DNA of 55,145 nt, taken from the NCBI RefSeq assembly GCF_003324165.1, contig NW_025407895.1, forward strand, positions 1-55,145, in the 5' to 3' direction. The notes beneath the pieces are model-generated. The model was not told the DNA's origin. It ran no database searches and worked only from the letters and a program-made list of their open reading frames with translations. Made by a program: the position numbers and the translations under genes. Each line of letters opens with the position of its first letter. Within the stretch, counting starts at the first letter, position 1. The DNA comes from Naegleria lovaniensis. Taxonomy: Eukaryota > Heterolobosea > Eutetramitea > Acrasida > Naegleriidae. Below are positions 33,307 through 48,000 of the stretch, piece after piece.

Positions 33307-36300
33307 ATGACCACTCATTCCATTGCAAGTAACGGAAGCTGCTCAGTGGAGGTAGACGATACCCCTCAAATACACTCCTCACAATCTCAAAATTTTGCAA
33401 ATGGTATTGCAGCCGCTGGTAGGGCAGCTTCTGTTCTCTCCGCTGATCAGCAAACATCTCTAACAGCTACAGGTGCAGCCTCATTACTCGACGAAGGAGC
33501 AACATTGTGGAACTCTATTGAAGAATCAGCCACCAATTTCCTCCTAAGCATCCAAGTCAAGACCAAGATTCACGCTACCAATTGGTATGGATTTGTTTAC
33601 AATTTGTTCGTGAACTTGTACTGGATATGGACCATGCTCTTTCTTCCAGCCCTAGCTGAGAGAGAATATCAATGGGGAGAGTATTCAACATGGGTGTTTC
33701 GTGCTCTCAACTATCCAGTTACGCTTTCCCTGAGCCTGGTATCATATGAGGCTATCATTGCTATTTTCTTTGTCTATATAGCTATTTTGACTGCATACAT
33801 TGTGATACTGGCTGTAGGATATAGAGCCAGCTTGTTAGCAAATAAGTATTGGAAACGGCTAAAGCTTGCACTTCGAGTTATTCATGGTTTTGTCACCATT
33901 ACTAGTTTCATTTTTTGTTATGTGATAGGAGCCTTCTTTGATTGCAATTATGCATCTTCCATCTTGCTACCTGGGTCGGAAAGACCAGTACAAGTACTTG
34001 CTCGTCACCCTACTGTTGCTTGTTATGGAGCTTTAAACTCTGTTCTCATAGCATTGTCTGCCATTTTCCTTATTGTGCTACTAGTAATACTCTTTATTTC
34101 AGCAGTTTCCATGACCGAAGACAACCCTAGCAGTAAGAATGTATTTTCCACTGATTTTGTTTTTTACTATTATCCTTTCCTTATTACACAATGCCTATAC
34201 ATCATATTGGTCTCAGCAATTCCTTCCACGTATCCTGTTGTTAAACCTGTCATTTATCTGGCGTTGAGCTTACTCTTCCTTGTATATCATTTATATGTTC
34301 TCCCTTTTTTCAGAAAGATTGAAAACTCGATATTTTTTGGTTTTTTGACTGCAAGAGTCGGTGGCTCCATTGGATTTTTGGTTAGTGCACTCGTAGCAAC
34401 CAACAATAAGGATTGGGAATTTGGACTTGGTATGATGGGGCTAACTTTGGGACTTATTGTCATTGCTTTCGTTATTGGAATTGTAGCCTCAGAGATTTAT
34501 ATTGGCATCTTGTACAATTCCATTCGAAGCTCTATCATCAATGTTCTAAAAAGCTCATTTGAGTTGAGTCAGCTAGCAGCAACAAAAACCCCAATCGAGA
34601 GAGAAGCTTCCAATATTTATCAAAAATTTGAGAAAGAAGGAAAACTACGAAATTTTAATTTATTTCTCAAGTTTTCAATGAAGTCTGGAAAACAAAGCAT
34701 TTCCAATGAAGCACCAGTCTCCGATGTTGACATTTCACTTTCTCTCATTAAAGGAGTGTCATCTCAAAAGAGCGCCAACAACGTTGATATTTTAGTAACC
34801 TCTGCAATCGTGGTTGCTTATTACTTGCCCAACTTTACTAGTGTAATATTGGCAGGAGGTATTCTGAGAAAAGTGGTCAAGCTGAAGAAAAACATGATGA
34901 AAAAGTTCGTGGTTACCCAAAGAACCAAAGAGATTGAGTTTTTGAGTGGAGAAGATTTATCTGGAAAGAATATTATGGAAATTAAGAATATTATATCTAT
35001 ACTAGAGAAAAAGCAAGAACTTATTTTACTATTACACAAGGCTTTTTGGAAGGAAATGGTCAATGAATCACTTGATATTGTTAAAATTGAGAATATTAAC
35101 AGAAAGATATCAAACCTCGTATCATCTTGCCAAAGTACATATGATATTCTGCTTTCTAATTACAGTAACGAGAAAACAGTTATCAGGTCATACGCACGAT
35201 TTATTGAAGATTATAAATTTGATCCAGAGAAAGCACAAGAAATGTATCAAGAGGCAAACATTATTGAAGAAGAAGAAGCAATTAACAGAAGACACCAGCT
35301 TCAAAAGACCTTGACAAAATCCAAGTACCCAACCACTACGCATATTAATAGAGTTGTACCTGTGCCTATTAATCCTTCAACTACCAGCATGTATGGCGGT
35401 CAACCAGAGGACGATGACAACCGAGGATATTTCGAGAAGGTTGACACTCAAAAACAAGGTTTTTCAGTTAGCCGAATGGACGACTTGGACTATGAAAATG
35501 AAAAATTCGAGGGTGTAGAAGAAAATGCTGCAACCGCACAACAAAAGAAGGAATTTCTGTTCAGGACAGCATTAAGATCATCAATGTATAACAAACCTCA
35601 ATGTGTCACATTTGTCATTTTTGCAGTTGGCTCGTTAGTGTGCTTAGCGGTAGGCTTAATACTCGGCCTCGTTTTTTCTACAGGTGTAACTGAAGATATT
35701 CACATGTCAAACGATGTTTGTTTACCTTCTTCATCGCCATTGGGCTTATTGAGATACGTTCGTTACAAACAAATACACGACGAAATTGTTGGAAAGGTAC
35801 CTCTGTGGGATATTTCTAACAGACAAAACCTAAAAGAAGAATGCACAAAATTGCAAAACCTATATACTTTGAGTATGTCAACTTCATCCTTTTCTGAAAA
35901 TGTAAGGGCAGACTATACGAGAAGCTCTAGATTCGTTACTGAGCCAATCCTTCTGTATTCCAACGCAACAGAAGCCACTTACACTGGCTATTCAACAACT
36001 AGAAATTCTACAATTGCTGAAATTACCAAGTCTCTTATCAAATCATGTAACAGTTTTTTACGCTATAGTGATGCAGAATTCAAAAACTCGGTAACCGACT
36101 ACAACTTTATGTTTCTTTACATGAACAGAATTAACTTTTCAGCTTCATATGAAAAGTTTTGTTCTGAATACTTGAGTAGAAATAAGGAAAAGTCTTCCAC
36201 TTTTAGAACGATATTTCTTGGCTACTACGTTGCAAGCACGGCGCTATACATTTTCTGCGCATTCTCAGTTATTGCATTTACTAGGTATAACCTCACAACC

Positions 36301-38958
36301 ATTACTGATTCTGTCAGATTAATGGGCAAACATCTTTCCAAGGATAAAGTAGGAAAGATTTATCACAAGTTGGAAAGTAAGGTAGATGAAGACGTTCAAA
36401 TTGGTGCTGAAGGCATTGTAGCCATGATTTTCAAACCCTCTAACGCGATATCTATATTGGTAATTACGATGATATCAATCACTGCTATTTGTGTTACTCT
36501 CTTCTTTGTTGAGACAGTCATCAACTCTGATAGTTCATCTTTAGCTATTCAGAATATTCAATTCAGTGTTAATGCAATGATGACAGCACAAAGAATTGGT
36601 CTTCGCCTGGGTGAAATTTTTGTTTTTAAATCTCCAAATTTTACCGAAAATTTTTACTTGAGCGATAAGAGACTTACATCTGATCGAGAATTAAGCAAAT
36701 TCCATACTGATCATAAGGATCTTGCAGGCTTAATTCAAGTATCATGGTATTCATTACTGTTTGGAACAGCAGAAAATAATTACTTCAAACTTCTTGGAAA
36801 GTATCCTGAAATTGATGATTTGATCATGGGAACGTGTGGCAATTCTGGTAATTCTTCAAACTCAACGGATTGTACTGGCGTAGATGATCTTATTACTAGC
36901 GTTACAAGCTCTTCGGCAAAGTTTAATGAGGATGTTTATTATAATTCTGACAAATTCACAAGCTTAATTATTTACGATTGGCTCACCAAACTATATGATG
37001 ACATTGATTTAATATCTCACAAAATTGAACGTATGGTCGATTTATACTCTGGATTTACATCCTCTCCGTCCATTGCAATTACAATTGTTTTTGCATTAGT
37101 CGGTTTTATTACCCTGATACTTGCAATATATTTCACTGCAAAATCAATGGGCTCTTTCTGGGAAGAATACCGCCATTTAAGAATGATGTTGAACTATTTT
37201 TCACATGAAGTATTGGAGGAAAATGAAGAGCTAAAGAATTTTGTGCTATTTAAGACTTTACCTGGAAGAGTTACAGACATTTTAAAGGTGAGAAAACGTA
37301 GAAGTGCAGATCTTATGGTTAACGAAGATTCCCATGTTAGAAGTATTTTGAACGCAGCTGTGGTACGTAGTTGTTATTTGGTACTGTATGAAGCATTGTC
37401 AAAAACACCATGTTCCAATTTTTTCATACCTTATAGGACGGAGCCGTTCTTTGTAACTCTCAAGCTGAAGTTACAATTTTCAATCCATCTGCCGAACGAT
37501 CCTTTGGATACAAGAAGAGTGATGTATTTGGTTTGTCCATATATACTCTTTTCGATGAATCTAGCCATGTCAAGCTTAAAAAGGTTATTGACTCTGTGTT
37601 AATTTCTAGTCAAACAAACAATAACAACGCAGCTGGAGAGTCATTGGAATTAGATTGTATTAGAAAGAATCAAACCAAATTCCCAGCAAAAATCAACGTA
37701 TTTGCGAGCAATATGGGTAATGAAACTGTAGTGGTGTGCTTCATAAAGGATATTACTCCTGAAAAGAAGCAAAACATGCTCTTGGAGGAAGAAAAGAAAA
37801 AGTCAGATTCTCTCTTGCTGAACATTCTTCCAGAAGCTGTCGGTAATCGCTTGAAGAGTGGTGAGACATTTATCGCAGAAAAGTTCAATGATGTTTCATG
37901 TTTTTTCAGTGATATGTAAGTAGTTTCAACTGACAGTTAAACACAGATCAACACGAATACTTTTTCTTAGGGTCGGTTTCACCAGCATGAGCTCTGTACT
38001 CAATGCAACAGATTTGGTAAAGATGCTAAATACTATTGTCAATGGTATGTATATATCAGTTCTTTGTTGATGAATCCTAACCTATGGATATTTTTCACAC
38101 TTATTAATTTGTGCAGGCTTTGATGCTCTCACTGACAAGTATCATTTAGAAAAAATCAAAACAATGTAAGTTTTGTTATGTTCGTTTGACTGATTTTACA
38201 CCATCTTTTTATTCAATAAGTGGTGACGCCTACTTTTGTGTTGGAGGTATTCATAACAACTCCACTTCAGACCATCCTGAACGAGTGCTGCGTTTTGCCA
38301 TAGACGTATTCACTGTTGTTCATGATTACAACCATAACCATGTTTTTGCACAAGACACCACGAACAATCCAAACTACCTTAATATTCGTATTGGAATCAA
38401 TACAGGACCTGTGGTAGGAGGTGTAATTGGAACTAAGAAGTTTGCTTATGGTAAGTGGTTGCAGAGTGTTGTGCAGAAATGCTGACAATTTTTTTTAGAT
38501 ATGTGGGGAGATACCATTAATGTTGCTAGTAGAATGGTAAGTATTCTTTGGTGATGTTTATTTTAATGTCACACATAATTTTTAGGAGTCTACAAGGTAG
38601 GTAGTTGCTTAATAACCATTAATTAACTTCCCTTATCATCACAGTAAACCTGGAAGAGTACAATGTTCAAGGTCCACCTATGAGCGAGTTTATGATTTGG
38701 GCTTTGAATTTGAAGAACGGCGTATAGAAGGTGAGTACTTTTATCTGTTTGTTATTCATATTGACACTCGAATTTTGCACCTTTGAAGTCAAGGGAAAGG
38801 GAATTACACAGACATATTTACTCTTCGATCGACATCACAAAAACCCTCTTCCTATCAACGCCAACCAATTAGTCAGCGAAAGCGACACCATCATTAGAAA
38901 AGTGTCCAGTAGTGCCACCAACGAAGATATGATGATTGGTGAGGCTGATTCAATGTAA
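33307..38958 (+). CDS. Multi-membrane-segment PAS-domain adenylate cyclase (class III)
   Basis: Nine exons: 33307-37362, 37437-37915, 37971-38044, 38117-38165, 38221-38450, 38499-38536, 38586-38596, 38645-38730, 38789-38958. They sum to 1730 codons plus stop with every phase matching. The N-terminal 1350 residues contain many membrane helices in clusters (about 90-400, then around 765, 980, 1050 and 1260), similar in style to the tiny-macrocysts TmcB-like proteins of protists. A PAS domain starts near 1353 (DGAVLCNSQAEVTIFNPSAE, RSFGYKKSDVFG). It is followed by a signalling helix (EEEKKKSDSLLLNILPEAV) and a complete cyclase: FSDMVGFT (Asp1511), KTIGDAYFCVGG (Lys1551, Asp1555), DMWGDTINVASRM (Asp1630). 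The Lys/Asp pair predicts ATP as substrate, so cAMP is made. Its stop converges with that of DNA-PKcs. Confidence 0.9.
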
Positions 38959-39024
38959 ACATTTTAATAGTGATCATCCATCATTAGCATGTATAAAAAG
39001 TACACAAGAATGATCTTTCAAGAA

Positions 39025-42000
39025 TTAAAATTGAGCTGCCCAACCAATATAGGTTCTTCCCAAGATCTTGACATCGGTAGCCATATCGATCAAACATTCG
39101 ACTTGTTCTTTCACACTCGAGCAAACTTCTCCAACCTTGGCTCTCTTATTAATCTCGGCATCTCCCTCAATGGCTCTCTCGACATATTTAATTCCCTTTT
39201 TAATGCAAGGATTGGCCTGAACATCGCTCTTGAAAATAACTTTTGGATTTGCCAATTCCAATTTCATTTTGGCCAATTCCACTTTCCGTTGTGGATACCA
39301 TTTCATCAGAGAGACTTCACTATTGCTTTCAGTCTGTGAAACAGCTGCCGAGGATGATGACGAACCACCACTCAATGCATTGTCACTCAATCCTAAACTA
39401 GTCGTGCTACTACCACCTTCTTGCATCATCATACTCTGATAAAATTGTGGATTTTTCTTTGCATTCTTCAACCAATCAACAAGTGGCTCCTTAATAAATA
39501 CATCCATGGTATTTAACAAAATATGTCTATGATTATGTAATGCTCGCATGCAATGAACCATACTTTCAAACAAAAGACCTGTTCCAACATTTTCATTTGA
39601 AAAATCATCCAAAGTCGTCGAAATGGGTGAAAACACAGCCAACAATTGACGTGTCAATCGGAAAGGAACGAGTTCAGGAACTGGCAAAATTTCAGTAGCA
39701 CTTCCAAAGGCATGTCCAAAGTCAATTCCAATCAAAGATCCACTCGAATAATCCACAAGGAAGTTTTCCAAGTGACGATCTCCAATTCCTAAAATGTATG
39801 AACAAATAGAGAAAGTGGCAAGTGACTTGGCAAATCGATTTCTAATCGTGAAATAAGCTTCATTAGAAATTGCCAATGATCTCAATCCATTTCTCAATAA
39901 ATCTGGATTAATCGTCTTGTATTGCTCATCCATGACTTGTGTTAAACTATCTTGATTGGCTTTCTGATAAGATAAAATATATTTTTGATATAAATTCAAT
40001 TCAGGATGATTTCCTGCTAATTTTTCCATCATTTTCAAATGAATGGTTGAAGAAATGTGTTTCAATACTTCTTGATCTTTGGTTCCAGATTCCTTATTCA
40101 ATTGTTCTTCAATAATTGCCTTTAATGGCATGGTATTATCGACCCATTCAATAATTCCAACTTCGGTGCTCATTGGGATGACCTTATACATTCGAATGGA
40201 TAATTCTCGTTGTTTACAATTAGCATCTTGATCTAAAATATTATTCATGACATGGAAAAGTTGTTGAATTCTTTGATCTTGACGTAAATCTTCTCCTCCT
40301 TTCACAAGGAATGCATAATCCTTTTCGTCTGAACCATGAATCTTTAAACGTTTGGGTTTTCTCATCGAAGACATGGTCAACAACGTTGGATCGAAACTAA
40401 TAATTCTTACATGATCGTCCAAATTTGGTGGTTGCATATTGGGATAGTTCGTATTCATGGATAATGTTCCTAACATTAAGGAAGAAGCTGCCTTTCCAAT
40501 GTTATCAATATATTGTCCAGGTAGTTCAATGAAATGTTGATGAGAAGAATCAGAAGAGGAGGACATTGAATGATTCATATTCAATGAAGATGACGATTGA
40601 TGGAAATCAAGCATCCATTTAGAAAAGTATTCAAGTTTCGTCTTGCCATGTTGTAAAGCTCCTTTCGTTTCTTTCATCTTTTTGAATTTTGATAAATAGG
40701 AACTTTCAAACGTCTTTTCATCCATTTTTAACAATTTTTCACCGTCACGTCCTCCAAAGTCCTTCTTGATGGCTGGAGCCCAATTTTTGGCAAATCTTAC
40801 ATTGTAAACGCCAATATGAGGAGCATTGGGATCAAAAACATCATCATAGCATTCTTCCCATTTGGATTTGATATCTTTCTTTCGACTATTTTCTGACTTG
40901 TAATTTTTGGATTTCATAATTTCCTTAATGTCATCCATGAATGCTTTGAATCGTAATTCTGGATAATTCAACTTTTTGAGAGAATAAATAAATGTTTCAA
41001 TGAGTGGGTTTTTCACTTTTTGTCTCATAATTTTGATACCTTCCAACACTTTGCGAGTAATAGTGGTATTTCCTTTTTCGTAAGAATCAATAATTTCATC
41101 TGCACTGATATTCAATGGATAATATAAGGACTGTGGATAGTTTTCAGCAATGGAAATTAATATTGGAACTAGACATTCTCCCTCTGGTCCTGTTAGGTGA
41201 GCCAATAATTGTGAAATCCATGTGATAAACATCCAACTTGGAATTTGTAACGTACAAGTTGAAGGTACAAATTTGGAAAAGACACTTCTTGTGGTTGGAT
41301 ATTTTTCTAATAATTCTAATAAACGTGGGAATCGATCTCTTGCTTCCTTGTTGAAATATTTCATACTGTTCATGAGATTTTCAACAATATAATTGGCTAA
41401 TTGATCATTAGAAGGAAGTGAACTATGTTGTTGATCTCTTGTTAAAATAATATCTTCGTCATCATCAGTTTGATTCAAGCGTTGCTTCAAAAGATTATCA
41501 CAAAATAGTGCAAACTTGAGATAAATCTTGGATGCTTGAGGATGTGACACATAGTCGACGTCGTCATCGACTTTGATGATCTTGGAATCATCAGACACTT
41601 GTGCAATATGTTTGTTCACCAATTCAATCGATTCTTTAAATCGAACAAATGAAGATCTTAAAATGTCTTCTGAAGATCCTAAATCTGTGTTTTGAACTTT
41701 GATTTCTCGAAGAGTAGAAGCAAACGAAGCGTTTGCATCTGCATCTAATAATTTGTAGGTCAACAAGTATTTGATTGGCATGCTTGCTTCGTTTCCATAC
41801 TTGTTTCCATTTTGTTTGATAAATCGAACAAGTTTCTCAAACACAGAAACAGTGTCAGCAGTAGTCGATCCTTTGCTTGTTGCCTTAATCTTCAATAATT
41901 TCACAAGAGATTTGAAAAATTCAAAATCAAAAGCGATTGCATCACTGCTGTTAGAATCTGAAGTCAACAAATTCTTACTGCATCCTTGTGCAATTTTGAG

Positions 42001-45000
42001 ATAACTCTGAGCAACAGTATTGTTCTTTTGTTTTCTGGCGGCTTTTGTGACGGTCAAATACATGATGGCCTTCTCTCTTGCAATAGATTTTGAGAGAGAT
42101 TCAGAGTCCATTGTCAAAATAGATGAACCAGTAGAGGTAGCACCAACCACATAGTCTTGTTGTGAAAGAGATCCTGCTGAGAGAAGAAGTGTAGTCGTTG
42201 GGTCGTCACCTAACAAGCTGCTTGTGAGAGGTCGAAGTGAAGACGACTTTCCACTGAGTGAAAGTTTTGGTTGATCTTTTTCAATAAAGTTCTCCAAATT
42301 TTGTGAAATTAAATCATACATGAAATTTCGATTGGTGACCACATTGTCCCACGTGTTCATATCATCAATGTATGAACTTGGATATCTCGATTTCCATGTT
42401 TGCAACAATTGAATTAACTTCTTTGGTTTCATATTCATTTGAGATTGCCACAAATCAATAAATTCTTCAATTTCTACAAGAGGTTGAAGTTTTTGCAAAT
42501 AAATATGACGACCAGTTTTAGCGAGCGGTGACAATGAGCTCCAACTTTGTAAAAATTCGGCGTAACTATCCACAATGTAGGACTTGGCCTTTTCATATTG
42601 TTGAATAAAGAGTGACAAGAATGAAAGGCGATCACAGAACTTGCTCTCCAAGGTGTCTCTCTTTGTGTTTGAACTCATGGCAACTTCAATGAAATGTTGT
42701 AACGCGCTCCATCGTTCTTTCAGTTTCAAATTACTATCCAAAAATAGGGAAAGCAACTTGTCACTATTTTCACTTTGCCAAATCTTTTCTTGTATCAATG
42801 ATGATTCATCATTGGTGATATTTTCAGATTTGGTCATTCGTTTCAAATCAGACACAACTTCTTGTAACACAGTATCCCATTGGTTCATCTTTTTAAGACA
42901 TTCTAATTTTTGTTCTCGCCAAAAGACTACTTCTTCTTCTAATGGTGGAGTATCATGAGATTTCCAACCAGCATCCCAATCTTGTAGACCCTGTCCATAA
43001 ATTTTCAGTGCGCTATTGTACCGACCAGCTAATTCTTCGGAAAGAGCTCTCTTGGTATTTTCTTGTTGAGCGACGTGATACTCGAAAATGGATCGAACCA
43101 CGTCTTCTTCATCGATGGATTTGTATAGTTTACCTAATTCGATCCATGCGTCGATGTAAGCTCTCATGTCTCGATCTTGATCAATCATGTCTTCGTCATT
43201 TCCAGAATCAATAGCATTGTTTTCAATTAAAGATTCCAACAATAGGATTCCTAATTCAACGTTGAAACTTTGCATACTAACAGATCGAACAAGTTTGGGT
43301 GATAGAATGTTAAATTTAGGTGATTGAAGGTCCAAAATTTCAAGACATAAAGTCATTAACGCAGACATCAATACTGAGCTATCCCCAGATTGTTTTAACA
43401 TTTGATTGAAGGTCGTGTGAATATTATTCTTCAATGTCTCAGCTTGTTTTTCATCCAATTTTTGTGCAATATTTGGATATAGAGAAGAGAATACCGAAAC
43501 AAACAAATGCTTGGAAACATTCACATCATAGAGACAAAGTGCTTGCAATGGAGTAATAATTTCCTTTAAAGCAATTTGAATATCTGGTAATTCTCCAGTT
43601 CTGTACTTTCTGTACATGGTAATCTTATTTTTCTTTGCAATTTTTTGTCGAGTTTCCCAAGCTTCTTTTTCTCTCTTCAATCGAACAGCTCTACGTGCTT
43701 GATATTGTGTCATGGTATTTTCCTTTAACTTTAAAAATCTTCTTCTCAAGTATGGACCTTGGAATGACTCGGAAGTAGCCCCACTAGCTCCTCCAGTAGC
43801 TGTAGCAGAATTTCCACCTGTGGTATCTGCACTATTTCCTTGAGCATTATTACTGGTCACAGACTTGAACGGTGTGAACAATAGTGATGTTTGACTCATA
43901 CTTGGAGCTGAAAGAATATCTTTCAACGTCTCTGTTGCATATTGTGTTGGAGTAAATTGAGGAGTTTGAGTGGCCTTGACCATTCCAACACCAATAGTTG
44001 CTGGAACTTGTTGAGATTGTGACAAAGTGGCATAGGGATCTTCCAATGCAAGAGATTCATAAGGAAGAGATGCATAACTTTGAACAGTTCCATGTCCCTT
44101 CTTGGAACTAGATCCTATCGATACTCCAGATCCAAGAACAATGGATGTGGCCGTTAGTGGTAAACTTCTGTGTTGCCAACTTGTGTCAATCTTGTATTCT
44201 TTAAAGACACAATTGGAAAGACTCTCTGAGAAGATGGCGTTGGTATCAGAAAAATCAGGTGAACGATGTAATAATTGAAGAATCAAGTATGAGGAAAATT
44301 GAAGCCACTTGTCACCTAAATTTTGTGAAAATAAGAGAGTAAATGATTGCTCCAAACGACGTAAACTTTCGTTGGATAATCTAGATTCGTGATCCCAAAA
44401 GATGAGCATTTTCTTTCGAATGTCTTCGGAAGGATCATTCATGGCCTTTAGCAACTCTGTTCGGATCATTTCATCACTTCTAAATTCGGTAGGTCTGTTA
44501 TCGAATAACCAAATTAAAATGTCATAATACTTTTCTCGGCAAGGTTCAGAGAATGTTGCAATCATTTGAGCATCACTCGTGTTAATATGTGTAGTAATAA
44601 TTTCCATAAAGTGCATGACGTCATCTTTTGGAATTGCTTTCACGAGTTGATAAACAATTTGAAGTGTTAATAATTGAGTAGGTTCATCTTTGTGTTGTAA
44701 ATGTTGACGAATGAATGGCTTCAAAGAAGTATACAAATCAGTAATATGTTCAGCTCTCCATGAAATCAATTGAAGAGCTGTCTTCTTATAAACACCATAT
44801 AAATTTGGTAAAATATCCAAAATCTTGGTTGGCAAGAAATTGTCAATAAATCCAGTATCATGAATTCCAATCTTGTAGAGACAATTCAAGAATCGATCGT
44901 ATTGCATTTTCTGTAGAATTCCCAAACATCTTGCAAGAAGTAATTTTTCAAACAATTTCACACTATCATTTGAATGTGTTTTAGAATTTGAAAGACTCTT

Positions 45001-48000
45001 CAAAATCATTCCGCTAATTTCTGCAGCTGCTTCATAAACGTCCTTGTTCTTGAAGCTTAAATTATCGAGAATCTTCTCATAGAATTGTTCTTCATTCACT
45101 CCTAAATTGGAATCTGTCTCGGTCATGTAGATTGGAATATCATTCGCAATCATGATTCCCAAAAGTTGAAGTCCTGTTGTTCTCGCTAATTTTGCTGACG
45201 ATTTCGATTCGTCATGACATAGCCATCCTAGAATAATAGTTTTGTTAATAGTCATTGCCTCTCTCCATTTCTCAACCATCAGTTTAATCAATTCAAGATT
45301 GGATCTCAGAATCACTTTCTTTTGATGAGCACAATTCTTAAACATGAATGCGAGTAATTTGGAAGCTAAATCTTTGGTGAGTGCTGATTTGTGTGGAGAC
45401 ACGTCTTTCCATCTCAACAATAAAATTAACAAGTCTCTGATAAAGTAGTTGATACCTCTAGTAGAGACGTCTTCACTTTGTTCCTCTTCTTCTCTCAAAA
45501 TTAGTTTCACAATAGGTTCGAAGAAGTGTTTGGCAAATGGTTCAAACACATTGGGTCTGTTAATGATGACCTTGCAAATGAAGAGTTTGATATTTCTATG
45601 TGTAGAGTCGTTATTTAGCTTTTTGTGCATTTCACCCATCCATGAAGGCATGGTTTGTGTCGTGGTGGACGTTACGGATGAAGCATCTGATGAAACGCCA
45701 GGATATTTGAAAATAGAGACCATGTGATCGATCGTTCTCAACACGGCAGACATGCAAGGATTAGCATTAATTTCGTCCATTTCCAAAGTAGAGTTGGTGT
45801 TGCTGTCATTGCTCGTGGAAGAGGTAGAACCAACATCTTGTGGCTTGTTCGATGATGCTTCTTCTTCTGATGAATTGCTCAAAATGGCCTCTTCTGCATA
45901 TTTCGATCCAGGAATAAAGAAATTACTAGCAATTGGCAAACTAGAGCTCAATGAACTGTCAGAAAGATATTGTGACGAAAGATAACCGATTTGTAGCTCT
46001 CCTGGTTTTCTGTGAGTGCCAGCATGGGATTCAATTTTCTTTTGATTAGAATCTACTCGTAATTCGTCCACTGCTTTTCGATGGAATGCAAAATTGGTCT
46101 CAATTTCAAAGTTATAATGGCAATCGAGATTGACAATATTTTCCCACAAATCATCCTCTTTTTCTTTGAAGAGAAATCCTGTATAAAACTTTTCTTGAGT
46201 TTGTGTACATTTCACACCTCCAGCAAGCACATTGAAAGCACTTGTTCTAAAATCGAGTAACAAGTCGTGACCCAACAACTTGAATTCTTGATCGTTGGGT
46301 TTCCATGAACGTGCAGCAAAGCTCGATCTCATAACTTTCTCCGTCAATTCTTTACCAGTAAGCTGACCGCTGTTTGCTGTTTTTTCACAATACTTGTTGT
46401 TGATAAATTCCTTGACAGCAGTAGCAGGCAATAAACGATACATGGCTTCCAGTAAATTGTAACAGCAAGTTCTCGTGACAACGAGAGCTTTTACAGAATC
46501 TGTATCGAGTTCATCAATATTGGGATTTGAACTTTCTTCACTTAGAGCCGTTGGTTTTGCGATCGATTTCATTAATCGTTGAATATTGTCCTCAAAGAAT
46601 TGAATTAACACTCGTTCAGGCATGTGTGTGAGGCATGTGAGACAAACCCACTGAATCACTTGTCTTCGAATATCGATTGGCAAACTTTCCTTGTAGAATG
46701 TCTCTAAACAACTATTGGCTGCTTTCAATAGCTTTTCATTTGTGAATTTTCCAAATAAGGATTTCAATGATTGTGTCATTCGTTCTTGAATTGGATGATT
46801 TTTCCATCGATAAAGTGGCAAAATTTGTTCCAACACTTCAACAGAATCAGATCCTTGAAGAGCAAAAAGTAAGTCCTCAAGTAATGAAACATGATCATCG
46901 TATTCGCTTGACTCAACTTCTATTTCTTCATAATTCAATGGAAAATCATCAATCACAATTTTCTTGATTTGATTAAGAATTGGTGCAAGTTCTCCTTTGA
47001 ACTTTTCTTTTACTTCGTCCTTTTCAGACGACAGTAGAGAGTTCTTAAAGATGACTGGCAAAATACGAATGGCTTTCAATTTCAAATCAAATAGATTGGA
47101 TGGTGATTCACTCTCTGAAGTTCTAGAAGAATCATCTCTCTTGATTTTGAGACATGTCAAAAGGAATTCAATAATAGCCTCTTGATAAATGACATGCTGC
47201 AATATTAATGTAGCATCCAAAGCGAAAAGTCTCTCAATGAGTGACATGGTCTTGATTTTGTAATCGTCATCGGTAGTGTTCTTACATTTTTCAAGAACTG
47301 GTTTCAGAGAATCCAATACATGCTGCACAAAGATCGACTTCTTATCTTTTTTCGAAGTTGGAAGTCTTAAAAATTTCAAACTCACGCTCAGAATTACATC
47401 AAATAAAAAGTGATGGTTCAGCTCGTGCTGATCTTTGAGTGATGGAATGTTTGCAATTCGTGTCAGGAGTGCCTTGGAAAATACATCCAAGTGTTCAGAA
47501 ATGTACGTGTCAATTTCTGAGTGGAATATTTTGTAAAATTGCGCTCCTTTCGTGGTTGGCTTCACTCTGTGAGGCTGTTTGGAATGATGTTCTGCGCTGC
47601 TACCTTCGTCACCTGCAATTTGATATGAAGAATCAATTTGGGATAACTTCTTCGATAAAATGTTGTCGGCTGAAGAGGAAGCTGTGGTGTTTGTGACCAT
47701 ATCTAATAAATGATCAACATCAATGGAAAACTCAAAGCACATCTGAAGCATTTCTTTGCAAATAATAACATTCACTGGTCCCATTAAAGGATCAAAATGT
47801 TGATTAAATAACTTGTCTAAAATCTTCTTTCCAAACTCATTTTTTGATGAGTAATGAGGTCGTAAGGCATCGTCATCTAAATAATCTAATTTGTGCAAAA
47901 GTCTTATTCCTCTAAACATGAATGTATAATCATCCATATTCAACTTGACTGATTTTGTGAAATCTAATTGATGAATATGTTTTTCAACAAGTTGTGACAA

